Shown piece by piece: positions 12,209-25,000 of a stretch of 64,000 bases of DNA. The notes under the pieces are model-generated. The model ran no database searches. It saw nothing but the letters and a program-made list of their open reading frames with translations, and had not been told where the DNA came from. Both the position numbers and the translations under genes were made by a program. Source of the stretch: Phoma sp. XZ068 (taxonomy: Eukaryota > Ascomycota > Dothideomycetes > Pleosporales > Didymellaceae). The first letter of the stretch is position 1. Each line of letters begins with the position of its first letter. Location: positions 496,001-560,000 of the forward strand of contig RBKR01000014.1 in assembly GCA_004835665.1 (NCBI GenBank), given 5' to 3'.

Positions 12209-12695
12209 GACCAGATGGATACATACAACAGGAACCTTTGCACGCATTAGACTTGGCGCGTTCGCCCCGCTCGGAGCATGGAGGTTGTTTCAACTCATTT
12301 TGCATGGCGATAATATGGCATGGAACGGCGTTATTGGCGAGTTGGGGCAAAGAGCGGCCTACGACCGACAATGTATTGATACCAGCGCTTTGTATATACT
12401 GGCGCATGTAATATAGCAACAAAACGCATCCCACATAATTGATTTAATTACGAGTACATCGACATTCTGAATTCTTTTGTGCTCTTTGCTTGCCTTTTTC
12501 TTTGAATATCACCGGCTTGCAAATCCACTCGAACTCATCGTCTGTTCGTTCTGAGGTTGCACTCGAGATGCTCGAGATGTATTTTGCGCTAGTGGGTTGT
12601 CATAGCCGCGAGAAACAAACGCGTCAACAGCGAGCGCATTACACGAACCTAGCTACCCCACACCTCCCACCTAACGTCCTCTTCAATTGATCACA
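12209..12695. other. intergenic, no gene seen
   Basis: 3' flank of the carrier gene and promoter of the ELYS-like gene; no coding or structural signal recognised. Confidence 0.5.
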
Positions 12696-13752
12696 ATGCT
12701 TGACGTGGAGGATTTTGACGCTGTCTTCCAAGGCCTTAGCTACACAGATGGCCTGGTACAGCAGATCCAAGAGTACCAGCATGCGCTCGGCGGCCAAACC
12801 TTCTTTGAGCGCCTGCTAGAGCTACTGAAGATCAAGGGTATGCACCACTTCCATACCAAAAGCTGTGATATACTGACAAATACAAGGGCGCAAAGCCTAC
12901 CCTCCCAAAACACAACAACAGCTCCACGACCTCCACCAGCGTATCGTCTCGTCGGAAACCTCTCTGCACAACAAGCACTGTCTCATATTCTACCTCCTCA
13001 AAGACCTATCGCCGCAACACCATGAAGACGACGAACTCGCAACCGCATTCGCCCGCGATGTACACCTTGAGAAGCGCTTCTGGACCTTCATCGAAGGGCT
13101 GTGGGCACTCGACCGCCTCGAATTCGCAACTGCAGTGGGCAACCTCACACACCCCAGCATAATACCCACGTTCCCGGACGAGATCATGTATGCGCTCCTG
13201 ACTAGCAAGGAGAGCCTCAACAGCGTGCGCGTGCAAAAGGGCGAGCAGGATGAGGTGCTGCCACTCGCGTACTACAACTGCGTGAAGCCGCCGCTCGAGG
13301 ACCAGAAAGTCAGGAACGAGTTCGCCAAGTACCTGTCTGGCCGTAATGTCACGGAGACATATTACTGGATCCAAACGCGCCCGGAGTACGAGCAGAAGCC
13401 ACTTCTGGAGATCTTGATCGAGCAGACGCTGGATAAGAGTGTGTGGAGCGGTGGCGCGAGCGCGGAGGTGTACACAAGGGAGGACAAAGCTATGGAGCTG
13501 GTTAGCTTGCCGTTTAGCGACGAGGAAGAGGAGTTTGTGGAGAAGTTCTTGACTGAGGGCAAGGGCAGGTCGTTCCGCAATGCGGAGGATACGGTCATGA
13601 TGCGCAGGATTGCTATGGGCAGATTGACAGCTGTGGCCGAAGACAAAAACACTCATGGTAGCAGGGAAAACGGCGTGAGCTGGGACTCGCTGAAGGAGGG
13701 TGTCAAGAACGGGCTTGGGCCGAGACGTGATGAGGGTGGATTTGTGTTTTAA
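12696..13752 (+). CDS. ELYS-like nuclear pore assembly protein
   Basis: Exons 12696-12837 and 12887-13752 (49-nt intron) encode 335 aa. The fold-level pattern matches the fungal ELYS-like family: an N-terminal helix pair (FFERLLELLKIKGRKAYPPK), then helices with HNKHCLIFYLLKDL and EKRFWTFIEGLWALDRLEFA, then NLTHPSIIPTFPDEIMYALL. In animals ELYS recruits the Nup107-160 (Y) complex to chromatin; in Aspergillus the short ELYS associates with the pore and lacks the long animal extensions, which fits the length here. The acidic EEEEFVEKFL helix and Arg-rich C-terminus are seen directly. The role is inferred from family. Confidence 0.78.
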
Positions 13753-13768
13753 GCGGCCATGGCATGGC

Positions 13769-13773
<5 letters not shown>

Positions 13774-13817
<44 letters not shown>
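13774..13817. repeat. (GA)n microsatellite
   Basis: About 22 uninterrupted GA units starting 21 bp after the ELYS-like stop codon, so it probably lies in the 3' UTR of that transcript. Confidence 0.95.
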
Positions 13818-13821
<4 letters not shown>

Positions 13822-14048
13822 TTTGCATAGCGAAGGCGTTCGGCATGTTAGGTACAGACGAGAGCTGGACGTAGTCATGCAGGTTTGTTTATTCCAAGAC
13901 ACGATTATCACATGTAGCATACCTTCCACTCGGCCATCGTGACCAACATCTCTTACTTCCACTCACATCTGCTAGAAAACGGCCTGTCCTCGTCCAACTA
14001 CTACAGACCCAATTCCACTTCCCGAACAGCTACCTCCCACACCGTACC

Positions 14049-14994
14049 TCACCCAACCAACCCCTCAAACAGCTCATCCCTCCTCCTCCTAACTTCATCG
14101 CACTTAACCTCCAACCTCGCAACCTCTTTCCTCGCAGCCGCCAAATCCGCCGGCAACCCCCCAAACTCATCAACCTCCCCCTCCAACACCTCAACCTTAT
14201 CCCTCAGCTCCTCCAGCGCACGCTGCTGCTCCAACATCTCCGTTATCGCCTCCGCAGACGCTATCGTTTTCGACCCTGGTGTCATGGCGCGTGCGTGGCT
14301 GGACTGCAGGGTCGAGAGCTGGGATTCTGCCTCCCGGATCTTGGAGCGGAGATGTTTTGTTTGGCGGGTCTGCTCGATGGTTTGGCGTTGGAGGGAGGAT
14401 GGGGCGGAGAAGGAGGGGTTGGTTTGGAGTTCGTGGAGTTGGGTGCGGAGGAGGGCGTGTTGTTTTGCGAGGTATTGCTGTAGGGTTTGGATGTGGGTGA
14501 GTTGGTTGGTGAGGGTTTGGGTTGTGGTGGTGTGCGAGATGAGGGCGTGGGCGAGGGCTTGCGGGTCGGGTGTTGGTGTGGAGAGAGCGATGGTCGTAGA
14601 CGCGAGCGCGGTGAGTGCAGTTGAACCCTCGGGCGTGAGGTGTGCGCGCAGCGTGGAGAGCATGTGGGCGTCGCTGGGGTTGGTGGTGGCCTACCTCGTG
14701 AGTGCCTTGTTTGATGGTGTGTGCTCGTGGTAGGCCTCATACCTCGTCTAGTTCCTTCAACGCTTCTCGTTCTACACGCTCTATGATTGCCCGCTCCTCA
14801 TCTGCCCTCTCATTCGCCATGGACAGCTCGCGCAGCACCTTTAGTGTCTCCTCATTGCGCTCAAAGGTCGGCACGGTGCGCCCGGCATACTTGTATGACA
14901 GCCATGAGTCAATATGTGCCCAGTCCTGAGCTCGCGCACGCTGCTGCCGGGCCTTTGAAGGCGAGAAGAGATCAGAGGGCGTGAGGTTGTCCAT
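14049..14994 (-). CDS. HAUS1: HAUS augmin-like complex subunit 1
   Basis: Augmin recruits gamma-tubulin to existing microtubules for branching nucleation in the spindle. Exons 14743-14994 and 14049-14690 (52-nt intron) give 297 aa. The N-terminus has the HAUS1 signature: KARQQRARAQDWAHIDSWLS, then YKYAGRTVPTFERNEETLKV, a globular head of short helices. From about residue 60 onward the protein is mostly coiled coil with heptad leucines (ALEELRDKVEVLEGEVDEF and LAAARKEVARLEVKCDEVRR). It is divergent from STR2 with 272 bp between starts. Augmin occurs in filamentous fungi but not budding yeast, so the family call carries phylogenetic information. Confidence 0.87.
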
Positions 14995-15266
14995 CTTTGC
15001 GGTATCACGTCTCTCTTTGTTGTCGCTGAATGCGGAGACATCCGCGGCCAGACCCTTGTTCCCCCTTTATCGATAAGCTTAAATTTTGGCAATGTCGCAA
15101 CTGCCGACCTCGGAGCTAGCATGGTGCGGTAGTTATTCAGACTCATTCTGGAGCACTAAGTGTCACTGCTGTCGAACCAGTCTTGCCTCCCCACTTACAC
15201 ATACGAGGCGCTTCGTCTGTACTCTCCTGTACCATACTTTAGTCCGTACATATTTGTTTTGCCAGC
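14995..15266. promoter_or_regulatory. divergent promoter HAUS1 / STR2
   Basis: 272 bp between divergent start codons; no named element seen. Confidence 0.4.
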
Positions 15267-17206
15267 ATGGCGCCTATGATAATTGAGAATGAGAACGATG
15301 TCGAGGTGGGGGAGAGTCTCCCTCCTATGACCGAGCACGTGAGTCAATACCTCGCCCTTTTTGCGACTGAGCACATACTGAATACGCCAGGCTGTCAGTG
15401 TCTCATTGCCTACCTGGAGAGCCAATGTTGGCTACGAAGAAGGTGAAGAATGGGTTATCAGCAAGATGAAGACTGGCTATCCCAGGTACGAAGTGGCGAA
15501 GGTACCAGTGAAACTTTACTGATAATTGAAAGGTTCTTTATACACAAGGAGATTCAAAAGTTCGCCGCAGATATTGTAGAGGCGCTTGGAAAAGAAGGAG
15601 AGGGTGCAATGCTATTCCCCACACATTGCACTGCATCAAGATGTCGAGACTTCATCGTCCGGACCGCGGCGGACCGTGACACATCGCAAGTGAGGATAAT
15701 CGACTTGGTGCCAGCAGCTGAGAAGGCACGTGCAGAAGAGATGAACGCCATCTCGCCAAAGATTTCTGCCGTACTTTACCCATTGGATCTCTTCAGTTTT
15801 GCAAAGCAGTTCTGGCAGCACTCTGGAGATGGTGTATCGAGTAGGAGAGCAGAATACTGCCACCACCTGTTCGAAAAGGGCCTTCTGGTTGATGCCGCGA
15901 AGCTTGAAGAACAACCATCCCGCTCATGCAAAGGACCTCGACGTTACCAGAAGAAGACATCAATTGATCTCGGTGCTCCCGCGACACAACAAGACGCCGA
16001 GACCTTGACACAGTTCGTCGAGCAGAGGTTTGGCCGCAATCTCGATCTCTCCATGACCAAGAACGCCAAACTAGCTGTCCGCCGCCGCATCGCCGGCTCC
16101 CTTACCGCTGACGTTGCACTTACAGAAGCGCTTGCCCTGGACGCAGATGCTGAGCGCACACGCCAAGTCGCAGACTTCTCCGTAGACGACGTCTACCTAT
16201 ACCCAACTGGTATGAGCGCCATCTTTAACTCACATAGAAACTTGCTCGCCGCCAAGGGGGAACATAAATCAATCGTTTACGGCTTCCCGTACATTGACAC
16301 ACTGAAGATTACCGAGAAGTTTGGACCTGGTTCGATATTCTACGGCTTTGGTTCGAGTGAAGAGCTGGACGATCTGGAGAAGCGCCTAGAAAGCGGCGAG
16401 AAGTACCTCGCGCTATTCACAGAATTCCCTGGTAATCCTCTGCTCAGGAGTCCGGATCTGGAACGCATCCGCAAGTTGGCAGACAAATACGACTTCTGCG
16501 TCGTCGTCGACGAGACAATCGGCAACTTCATCAACGTCAACGTCCTTCCATACGCAGATGTCGTCGTCAGCAGCTTAACGAAAGTCTTCAGCGGCGACAG
16601 CAACGTCATGGGCGGCGGTCTCGTACTCAACCCCAAAGCGCAAAACTACGCAATCCTAAAGAAGCAATGGACAGAGGACTACGAGGACAACCACTGGGCC
16701 GAAGACTCCATTTTCCTCGAGCGCAACAGCCGCGATTTCGTATCGCGAATCGAACGCATTGGCACCAACGCCGAAGCTATCTGCGATGTGCTCAGCGCGC
16801 ATCCGAGAGTAAAGCAGGTCAACTATCCCAAAACCTCACCAACGCGCCCGTTCTACGACAAGTGTCGTAACCCCAAGGGTGGCTATGGCGGTCTGCTCTC
16901 CGCTACATTCCACACAAAAGCAGATGCCGTCGCCTTCTTCGACAACCTCGATACAGTCAAGGGACCGAGTCTGGGCACAAACTTCACGCTGAGTAGTCCG
17001 TACGTAATCCTCGCGCACTACGGCGAGTTGGACTGGGTAAGTCTTCTCAATACCTTTGATGTGGATGTGTGCTAACAATTGTGTAGTGTGCGAAATGGGG
17101 TGTTGAAGCAGATTTGATACGGTTTAGTGTTGGGCTGGAAGAGACGAGTAAGCTGGTTGACACGTTCAAGAGGGCGCTGGTCGCTGTGGAGAAGGCGTCG
17201 CAGTGA
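15267..17206 (+). CDS. STR2: cystathionine gamma-synthase (transsulfuration/methionine synthesis)
   Basis: PLP enzyme joining cysteine to an O-acyl-homoserine to give cystathionine on the path to methionine. Exons 15267-15338, 15391-15485, 15533-17036 and 17087-17206 (introns 52, 47 and 50 nt) give 596 aa. The fungal STR2 N-terminus is intact once spliced: HAVSVSLPTWRANVGYEEGE and KTGYPRFFIHKEIQKFA. Other family blocks are ERFGRNLD, AVRRRIAGSLT, the substrate/PLP loop YLYPTGMSAIFNSHR, VVVDETIGNF, and SSLTKVFSGDSNVMGG with the Schiff-base lysine at about residue 406. The long N-terminal extension before the Cys/Met-PLP domain is usual in fungi. The C-terminus ends LVAVEKASQ. Confidence 0.95.
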
Positions 17207-20200
17207 TGCTCATCGTAGCGAGGCAAAACAAATTTTAGACATTCAACATGATCAATCACATTGTCGCATTGAAGAATTGTGAAAAGTCCAGCAATGTAAG
17301 ATATGGGCCGTGAGTTAATTGAGAAGGGTAAGGTCTGAGTGGATCGATACTTCCGGTGAGTGTGATAGAGAGCAAAAAGGCCGTGCCATACAAGCTGTCG
17401 CATGCAGCTTTAGGTTGAGCCGAGCTGATGATCGTCGAGGGGCCGAGGCAGTCAATTTTCATTCATAGTGTTTCTAATCTGTTTGATTACCGTGATGTGA
17501 TTGAGTCGTCGCGCCTTTCCAGGACGGGATTTCTACAGGACAATCATGACCGCTGGTAATTTTGTTAAGTTTCGCTTGCCTAGCGATATTATTTAGGCTA
17601 TCATTACCCTATCGTTTGTCGCACAGGCTAGCCGAATGTCGTATATCGGTTCAGTGGTTGACGTGCAGTCAGGAGTTGAAATTAGCATGCTCGTCAATGC
17701 ATCCTTCGCTCCTATGCCAAGATTGCCCCTGGGTTCGTGAGCCTCTCCGAAGCGCCAGCCGCAATGTCTATATTGTGGCTTGAGTGGATCTATAAGATAT
17801 GCTTAGGTGGCTTGCTATATATAGAGTAATTGTTCGGTTGTGCTCCTCGGAGCTGTCGCGACCTGGCCTCATGGTGTTGTACAGATAGCGTCGTTGGTCC
17901 ATTGATTAGAGTTGTTCGTCGATGTTTGATATAAACCTAAGGCATTTGCCATATGGTACTGGAATATTGGGGGAGAGATTAGATCAGACCATCGTAATGC
18001 GTTGAGACAGCAACAATTCAGGATGACCCGGCCTTGAGTCGTGATGATTCCTTGTATGAGGTTGGCGCGATCATACCTCTACGGTACAATTTAGCACGTG
18101 TTGCGATTTACTACCGAAGGGCCGTGCCGATGCAAGTCCTTCGAAGTTGCCTTACACGTTGTTATGATAGACGTTTATGCTTACCAGGCGGACGGGAGGA
18201 CGGTAGCCCGAGCTTCCCCGCCTTTTGTAATAGCATATTATAGAAGATGGTGTCGAACTGGGATATGCTGGAAAATGTATCAGGTTGAGCCTTGCCAAAG
18301 GTCTCATATTGTCGTGGCAACATGCCGCAATATCGGACATGCCGCTTTGATTATTTAGTTTGCGCTACAGAACTGACAGAGAATAGCTTGCCGAAACCCG
18401 AAGACTGAATCATGGCGTGGATGTTTTAGGGCAGACCTTTATGTGTTGTGGAGAGGCTCGTCTCGAGCCAGTGCTCCCGTGTGGTGCTCCCTGCGACAAC
18501 GGCCCGTTTGCGGCTGTCTGCTTGACACCTCGGTCATGGCAGGCAATATCCTGGTTCACATCAGCTCCCCTGATCCCTACCTTCATCTGCATTCGCTGCT
18601 CGTTAAGGGATCCTCGTCGTAGAAATTTACGGCCCATCCGACTCCCAATTAGCCTTCGATGCCCAGGTCGCTTTTCATTGAATCATCTCACTCGAATTGG
18701 TTGCTGCTTCCGACAAGTGCTGCGCCTCGCCTCGCGAGGATGTCTTGTCACTAATTTCAGCCTGTATGGCGTGTTCAAGTTCTCATCAAACGCAATAGCG
18801 TGGGTCCAAGGTCACGACGTTCTTTCTTATGGTGGGGATGGAGATGCTGGTCGACGTCGACCTGGGGGCTGGCAGATAACCATTCACCTGGGTGTGATGT
18901 GGTGGCTGATGAGCACAAAGCCTCGTCGAACTAAATTTTCGCAGCATATGTACAGACTCGGACAGTCTCGTGGCCCTATTGTGGGTTCTCTGCGATCTTG
19001 GTGTCGACGATTCACGGACGTTGCCGCTCGGATGGTAAGTTTCGCGAGCTCTTCGCTCTTCCGCAGACCTTCCGTCGTCTTCGCGGCTATGCAGCCAATC
19101 AACACAGCAAGATGCTCGCTTATGTCATCCGCGAATGCATTGAAAGGTGGTGCCTGAGCTGCAGCGTCCTGCGGCGCGGTGCTGGCTGTGCACTTCAGAG
19201 TGAAGACTTTGCTCGGTGACTGCTGTTTCTGTCAAGACGATCGATGAGTAAGAAGCAATGGCAGCAATTGAGTCAGTCGGAGAGATACGAGTGGCAACCG
19301 CAACTCAGCGCAAAACCGCGCTTGCGCAACGTTCTCGACGGGTCCTCCCAGCGTCGACCGCGAACCAGGACATCGAAACCCATCCGTCTCCACAGCAATG
19401 TCGTGAGGTCGAATACCCTTGGAGGGGCGGCGGAGATTAGCCGTGTTGGCCCCTCTCTGCTCATGCATCCTGGATCACAATCACCTCACACATCTGACTG
19501 ACGACACCTCTGTTGGCACACCTACGACAGCCACCTCGCAAGTTTGACGCGGTCTTCAGAAGCTGCCGCGCGGCGCTGGCGGCCCTGGCCGCTGAAAGTA
19601 ACCCTTCCGGCCCGTGTTTGAGCAACGGCACGTGCTGCATGGAGCATACTGTCGCGAGACAGCTTGGTGGTTTGACCGAGGCGATGTGCACAGGCAGTAC
19701 AGCACAACACGCCATTTTCTCTGGATCTGTAATGAACTGAGAGTCATTCCGCGAACGGCCCCGGGGTTCAAGTGCCAACGTTCCCCGACGAGGCTTCAAC
19801 GGATGGAGATTGGGAGGTGCACGCGCCACGCCTTTCCGAATCATCACCTCCACTTGACTGGCCCCTGTCTGCTTTCGTCGTGTACTATCCAGGGTCAACA
19901 CGTCGATGCCTGACAGGTCCGTTCAACATACCAAGCCGAAGTTGGTATAGCTTTCCCTCCATGCGCGGCAGCCCTTTGCCGCCACCAACGCTTGCAAGGA
20001 GGGAAATGCATCTGCTAGGTCTATCAACGGCCACTTCTGCGGCCTGTCAGCGCCGTAGCCGGGCACGGCCGCTGTCGCCGACCGGCACCTCTATAGAGTT
20101 TTCTGCTATGGTCGCTGTATTGTCCGTTCGTGCATTGACCTGCACGGTTTGCTATTTGACAATACGGCCGAGCTCATCGTCAACGACAAGCGCCCGTTAC

Positions 20201-21087
20201 TTCCCTGAAGTCAGGGTATCAACGGTCCAGGCACCCAGGCATGGCTACTTTCGACGACTAGGGACACGGGGGTGCTTGGCCACGCCCAAGCTGGGATCTG
20301 ACTCCTGCGAGGCTCCGACCTTTCCCCAGCCGCAAAGCCGGGAAAAGCGCAATTCTGTCGAACTGCGACTGTTTGGAGCTCAGATGTTCCGTACCCGTAA
20401 ATATTGGTCTCCCCCATGTAAGGGTGCAGACCACCTCCGGATATCAAGCCCAAGAACATAAGCCTGCCTCACATTTCTCACGGATTAGGCTGTATAAGCA
20501 GCTCGAGGCCGCCCACGCCCAAGAGAGGAAAACGTACGTTAGCCCCACCAAGCACATTTATTACATATGTTGCTATCACCTCGGTGATGCCCCATCTGTC
20601 CCCTCAGCGCGAACGATCCGAGACCTTCACCAGCTCACAAGAGTTTAGAGATTGCAACAGACAAGACCTACCCTAAATACCCATCGGATATCTCTCAATC
20701 AAGGGGTGACCGTCCGAACTGTGCCACACTTCTGCTTGTGCCCCACCAAAGTTCTGTGGGCTATCACAACCTAGACAACCATCAGCCTCCCCCGATACGG
20801 CACAGTCCACAGACCTCGAGACTCTTAAGCGGAGAACCATTCATTACCGATTGATCGCCAGGATTGTCAATCCTGCCATATTTTATACTTACACTCCAAC
20901 AACTCACGTCTACGAATCCGCACACACAACCCTCTCACATCAACTTCGAGCGGCGAGAACATTGCCATATCGACTCTAACGTTTGCCACTCCGCACTGCC
21001 ATCCACTGTTCGTCTTAGTCACAATCCGTCCCCACGAGAATCGATCAGTCCTGAGCAGCTGTTCGAGTCGCGGCTGATTTGCAAGGC
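17207..21087. other. 3.9-kb gene-poor region upstream of C2H2 factor
   Basis: Many short overlapping frames in all six phases, the longest 246 codons at 18417-19157, but all have protein-unlike composition (Cys, Arg and Trp rich) and none matches a family or a splice pattern. No long terminal repeats or inverted repeats recognised. Likely a large regulatory/5' UTR region of the factor at 21088, perhaps with decayed sequence. Confidence 0.45.
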
Positions 21088-22011
21088 ATGAGGTACGTGG
21101 AATGCATCCACAAAGTGTACGTACTTTATCTCACAAACGTAGCACACTAGGATACGCGATGCCGCATTCTCAGTACGGTATGAACCATTACGGTTCTCCT
21201 CAATCGTCTTACTCACCAGGCTATCCGCCGGCGAGTCAACAAGGTTATTCGGATTCCCGATCTTCGACATCGGGTGCGTATGCTTCATCATATGCGTCCA
21301 GCCCAGGACTCCAGCACGAGCAGCAGCCAAGAAGACACGATGAACACACTGTGCTTCCGCCATACCAACCCCAACATCCATCCTACTCTCGGAGCACTTA
21401 TCAACAGCAACAGCCTTTAGACTCTGCACGCCCAAGCTCTAGCGCGGGAGGATACTCGTACCCAGCGCCTCATAGCAACCTTCCTAGTCAAAACTTGGAT
21501 AGCAACCCTTCAGCCTACCCACCGTAAGCGCAACCCGTCTCATGTATAGTTCGCAGTGGCTAATTAGCGCTACAGGCCAGCTTTGTATCCTCCAACCACG
21601 TATGGCATGAGCGACTATCGTGTATCGTTGCCAACCATGTACCCACCATCATCAACAACACCTGCTGCATATCCTACTTATGAGCCTCCTCACGGAATTC
21701 CACCGCCACCGTCTAGCAGCGTACCTGCGCTTTCTTCGTCCCCAAGTACTCAGAACAACGCTGTAATGCCGCGTGTCTTGAACTCACGACCAAAGCCGCA
21801 ATGCTTCGACCATGGATGTAACGGGCGGCAGTTTTCAACATTCAGCAACCTCCTCCGACATCAGCGCGAAAAATCGGGAACCGCAGCCAAGAGCTTCTGC
21901 CCAAAGTGCCATGCCGAATTCACGCGTACCACTGCGATGAAGGGCCACATGCAACACGACAAATGCAAGGCTCGTAGGCCCTCAGAGTCCACCAGCATTC
22001 CAAGAACATGA
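21088..22011 (+). CDS. C2H2 zinc-finger transcription factor
   Basis: Preferred model: a first exon of only five coding bases (ATGAG, 21088-21092), 50-nt intron 21093-21142, exon 21143-21523, 52-nt intron, exon 21576-22011, giving 273 aa starting MSTLGYAMPHSQYGMNHYGS. The alternative start is ATG 21159, in the same frame. The N-terminal two-thirds is disordered, rich in Tyr, Ser, Pro and Gln (an activation-type region). Two fingers lie at the C-terminus: CFDHGCNGRQFSTFSNLLRH followed by a degenerate spacer, and CPKCHAEFTRTTAMKGHMQH followed by DKC. The DNA target is unknown. It stands alone between two gene-poor stretches. Confidence 0.82.
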
Positions 22012-25000
22012 AGTTACGGGCCATGGGCCCTAGCTCAATCATACTGAGTTCTCGACATCGATTACAAAAGCGTAGCGAACGATAATGAATCAGTACGCAA
22101 CGGGAGATCTATCAAATAGAGGTCCTTGCATAGACATTTCAATGTCGCCGTTCCAATGCCCGAGGACAGTGCGGCGCTTGGAATGGCTGCTTGTTTAAGA
22201 CGCGGCGCGTAGATTTTACCACTTTACAGTTTCAGCATAGCATGGCGTTGCAAGGTGGACACGGTCGTTCTATTGTTTAAATTTTTGTTTCTCTGCATTT
22301 GAACTGCTTTATGCGAGGTCGACGAGGAGTGGTTGCGATCGATGCTGACACTCCAAGCGGAGTTTGAGTGTTTGTGTGCATGTCAAAGCACGGAATCCGC
22401 AGATACAGGGCACTTTGGCCAGATGAGGACTGTTGGAGGATCTTGGAAAAATACGTTTGCGGTGGATTAATACCCGGAACCAGTTGTTAGTATCTTTTTT
22501 GCCTCGACTGTTGTCGACATCAGCAAGAGAAGGTTTTTAAGCCTCAACATTATCAGCAATCAATGCCTGGCATCGGATGCGTCCAATCAACAGCGCCTCT
22601 CTTTTGCGACACTTCTCCACCTAGCCAGTCAGAGACCCGACTTGAACGAAGTCTTGCTCGTCAGTCGTCATACGTTACAATGACCCCGTACAAAGATGTC
22701 ACAGCAGTTTTTTTCAGCAAGCTTTACATCATAGCCAGCACATTTTCCAAGGCAGAATGACTTTTGGTCGCTCTTCGCCAGATACGGCGATGTCGTTTAT
22801 GCACTCACTAAGATTGACGTGGTTGATTCGCGAGGTCATTGCACAAGGCTGCCGTCCACATGGCCCGACCTGACTAGCGGGCCGTTCGGCAAGCCTTGGT
22901 ACGGGAATCTCTTGGTTTGTAAAATCCACTGGTCTTCAAAATAGCTCTTCATCAGCCAGAAACATGACGAAAATGAAGGACTGCTCTCGGCCGCCAGCTA
23001 CACGCACACAGTGCGCCCTCGGGAAACAGGTGCATTGCCGACCCTACAACTGACAGCTGGGCAAACCATGTTACCGGGAATCAGGAGCGCCATCGCTCTC
23101 TCTGGCTATCACCGGGCAGCGGAACAATAGGCTAATGCGTGTGCGATGGACGCCTTGCCTGGATGGAACCTTCCGTTCAGGGACATGGGCCATCAGTCTC
23201 CGAACCCTCGTAGATTGGCGCACGTGTGGGGTCCTACAGAACGTGGTTATCCCAGCCTTGACCGCAAGCGATCGATGGATTACTCTTTCTGGAAGGTAGT
23301 CTCAGAACAGAGGACGTCGAGAAAGCGTTCGGCCACACGCCAAGACTCTCGTTGCAACTGTTCAATACAAGGCCCACTTCAGGACGGCGCGCGCAATAAT
23401 TGTTGACACAATTCTGTAGCGGATGAATACATCCGGTAACGTGCCCGTGATGGTCGGTATCAGGCGACGGACAATCTCAGGACCAACCTGTCGGCCATGA
23501 CGCAGATGCAGCCGGGCACAGCCTCTGTGCGTTGGAACTATTGTCCGACCCACGGTGCTGGAATTGTTACCCACCAACGAAATTGTAAAGGCAGGCCTTA
23601 CAGCTCAACGGAGTCTTGGAAGACGTGCAGAATAGCCACATCCTGCTCAAGACATCGAATCGAGCCAAGCGCAACGGTCGAACGACAATGACGTGAAGGG
23701 TCTCTTCCTTCCCGCGTGCTGCGCCGCACAACACAGAGGCTTAACTGTGTGTATGGCTGATTTGTGGATTTGAGGGCTGGTTGTGCATGGGTCTCACGGC
23801 GCAGCGGGGGAGCGGGAAGGATGACCTGTCACATGATCTGGACGACTCCACCATAGCAATGGACACTTTCACGTGATAAAGCAACAAACACGGTCCGCTG
23901 TGCGAGGCGAGCAATCACAGGCTAGGATGACGGACATGCATCTCGCACGTGGAAAGCACAAATGTGCTACGTACCGATCTCTGGGAACGCGGAACACGGG
24001 AGCGAGATGATGTCGAGTAGCTCTCCGCGGATGCTCATACCATGTTGTCGCCAATTTGTACGAATTGCGGCACGAATATTGACCTTGACCACGTTGGACT
24101 GGTGGTCCGGATTGCTTGCCGGACGCAATCTCGCTACGGACGGCAGCACGTTCTGCCAGCGGACCCCCTGCTGCAAGCGAGCAATGTCCAAATTTGTCTG
24201 GGTCGTATGTTGCGGACATTGGTGCGTGTATGGCAACGTTACATGATTCAGGAATATCAGGAATCGGGAGTGCCAAACGAGCAATCGTACAGCAAGATGA
24301 GACGACGTCGCCAGTGGACTTCGAAGCCTAACCTCGAATAGGGCTAAATTGACGCTTCGGATCCGAGGCCTCCCATTCCCGAGATGGGTTACCCGCCCGT
24401 CGACAGCACAAATGGCAGCAGCTCCGCGGACAGTTGCAACCCGGATGGTGGGCGGGGTGCATGCAAGCGCGTTGAAGGAGGAGCTATGCTGCGCTTGAGG
24501 GAAGCGGAAGGAGCGAGCTGCACATCAGAAAAGGTCCCAAATCCCAATCGATCCTACCGGCCCAATCCTTCACATCGCATGCACTACGAGTTCGTTACTG
24601 GATGGGGTTACTGTGTAGTTGGGCCCTGCACATGCTTGCTTCCTCGGCTTCCTTGCACCGACAAACGCGCGCGTGCTGCGCTGCGCTGCTCGTCGCTCTC
24701 GCACTCTTGCTTGTCGCGGACCCGGAAATTCCCCGTTTTATCTAAACGATATGGTTACTTACCCACTCGCTGCCCTGCGAGATTGTGTGCGGGTCCGCAT
24801 CCTAAGACTCGCAGTCCTCACTCACATACATGCCAAGCTTCAGCACGGCCCTGCCCTGCACCGCACAGGCAAGCCAGAATAGACCGGCTAATGTACACGA
24901 AGCGCGCCTTATGCCTGCTTGCCTGCTTTCCAGCCAGCCAGCCAGCCAGTCTGCCTGTCGCTCTGCCTGCCCCGTCACCGGTGGTGCAACGCAGCCTCGC

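Noticed and set aside
18417..19157. 246-codon open frame in the gene-poor interval
   Set aside because: Composition is Cys/Arg/Trp-rich and unlike a protein; no domain, no signal peptide, no splice context, and other frames are similarly open nearby.
24021..24430. Two further CTCCGCGG octamers like the NirA site
   Set aside because: Not in front of any nitrogen gene; they show that the octamer arises by chance and limit the weight of the single match at 41728.
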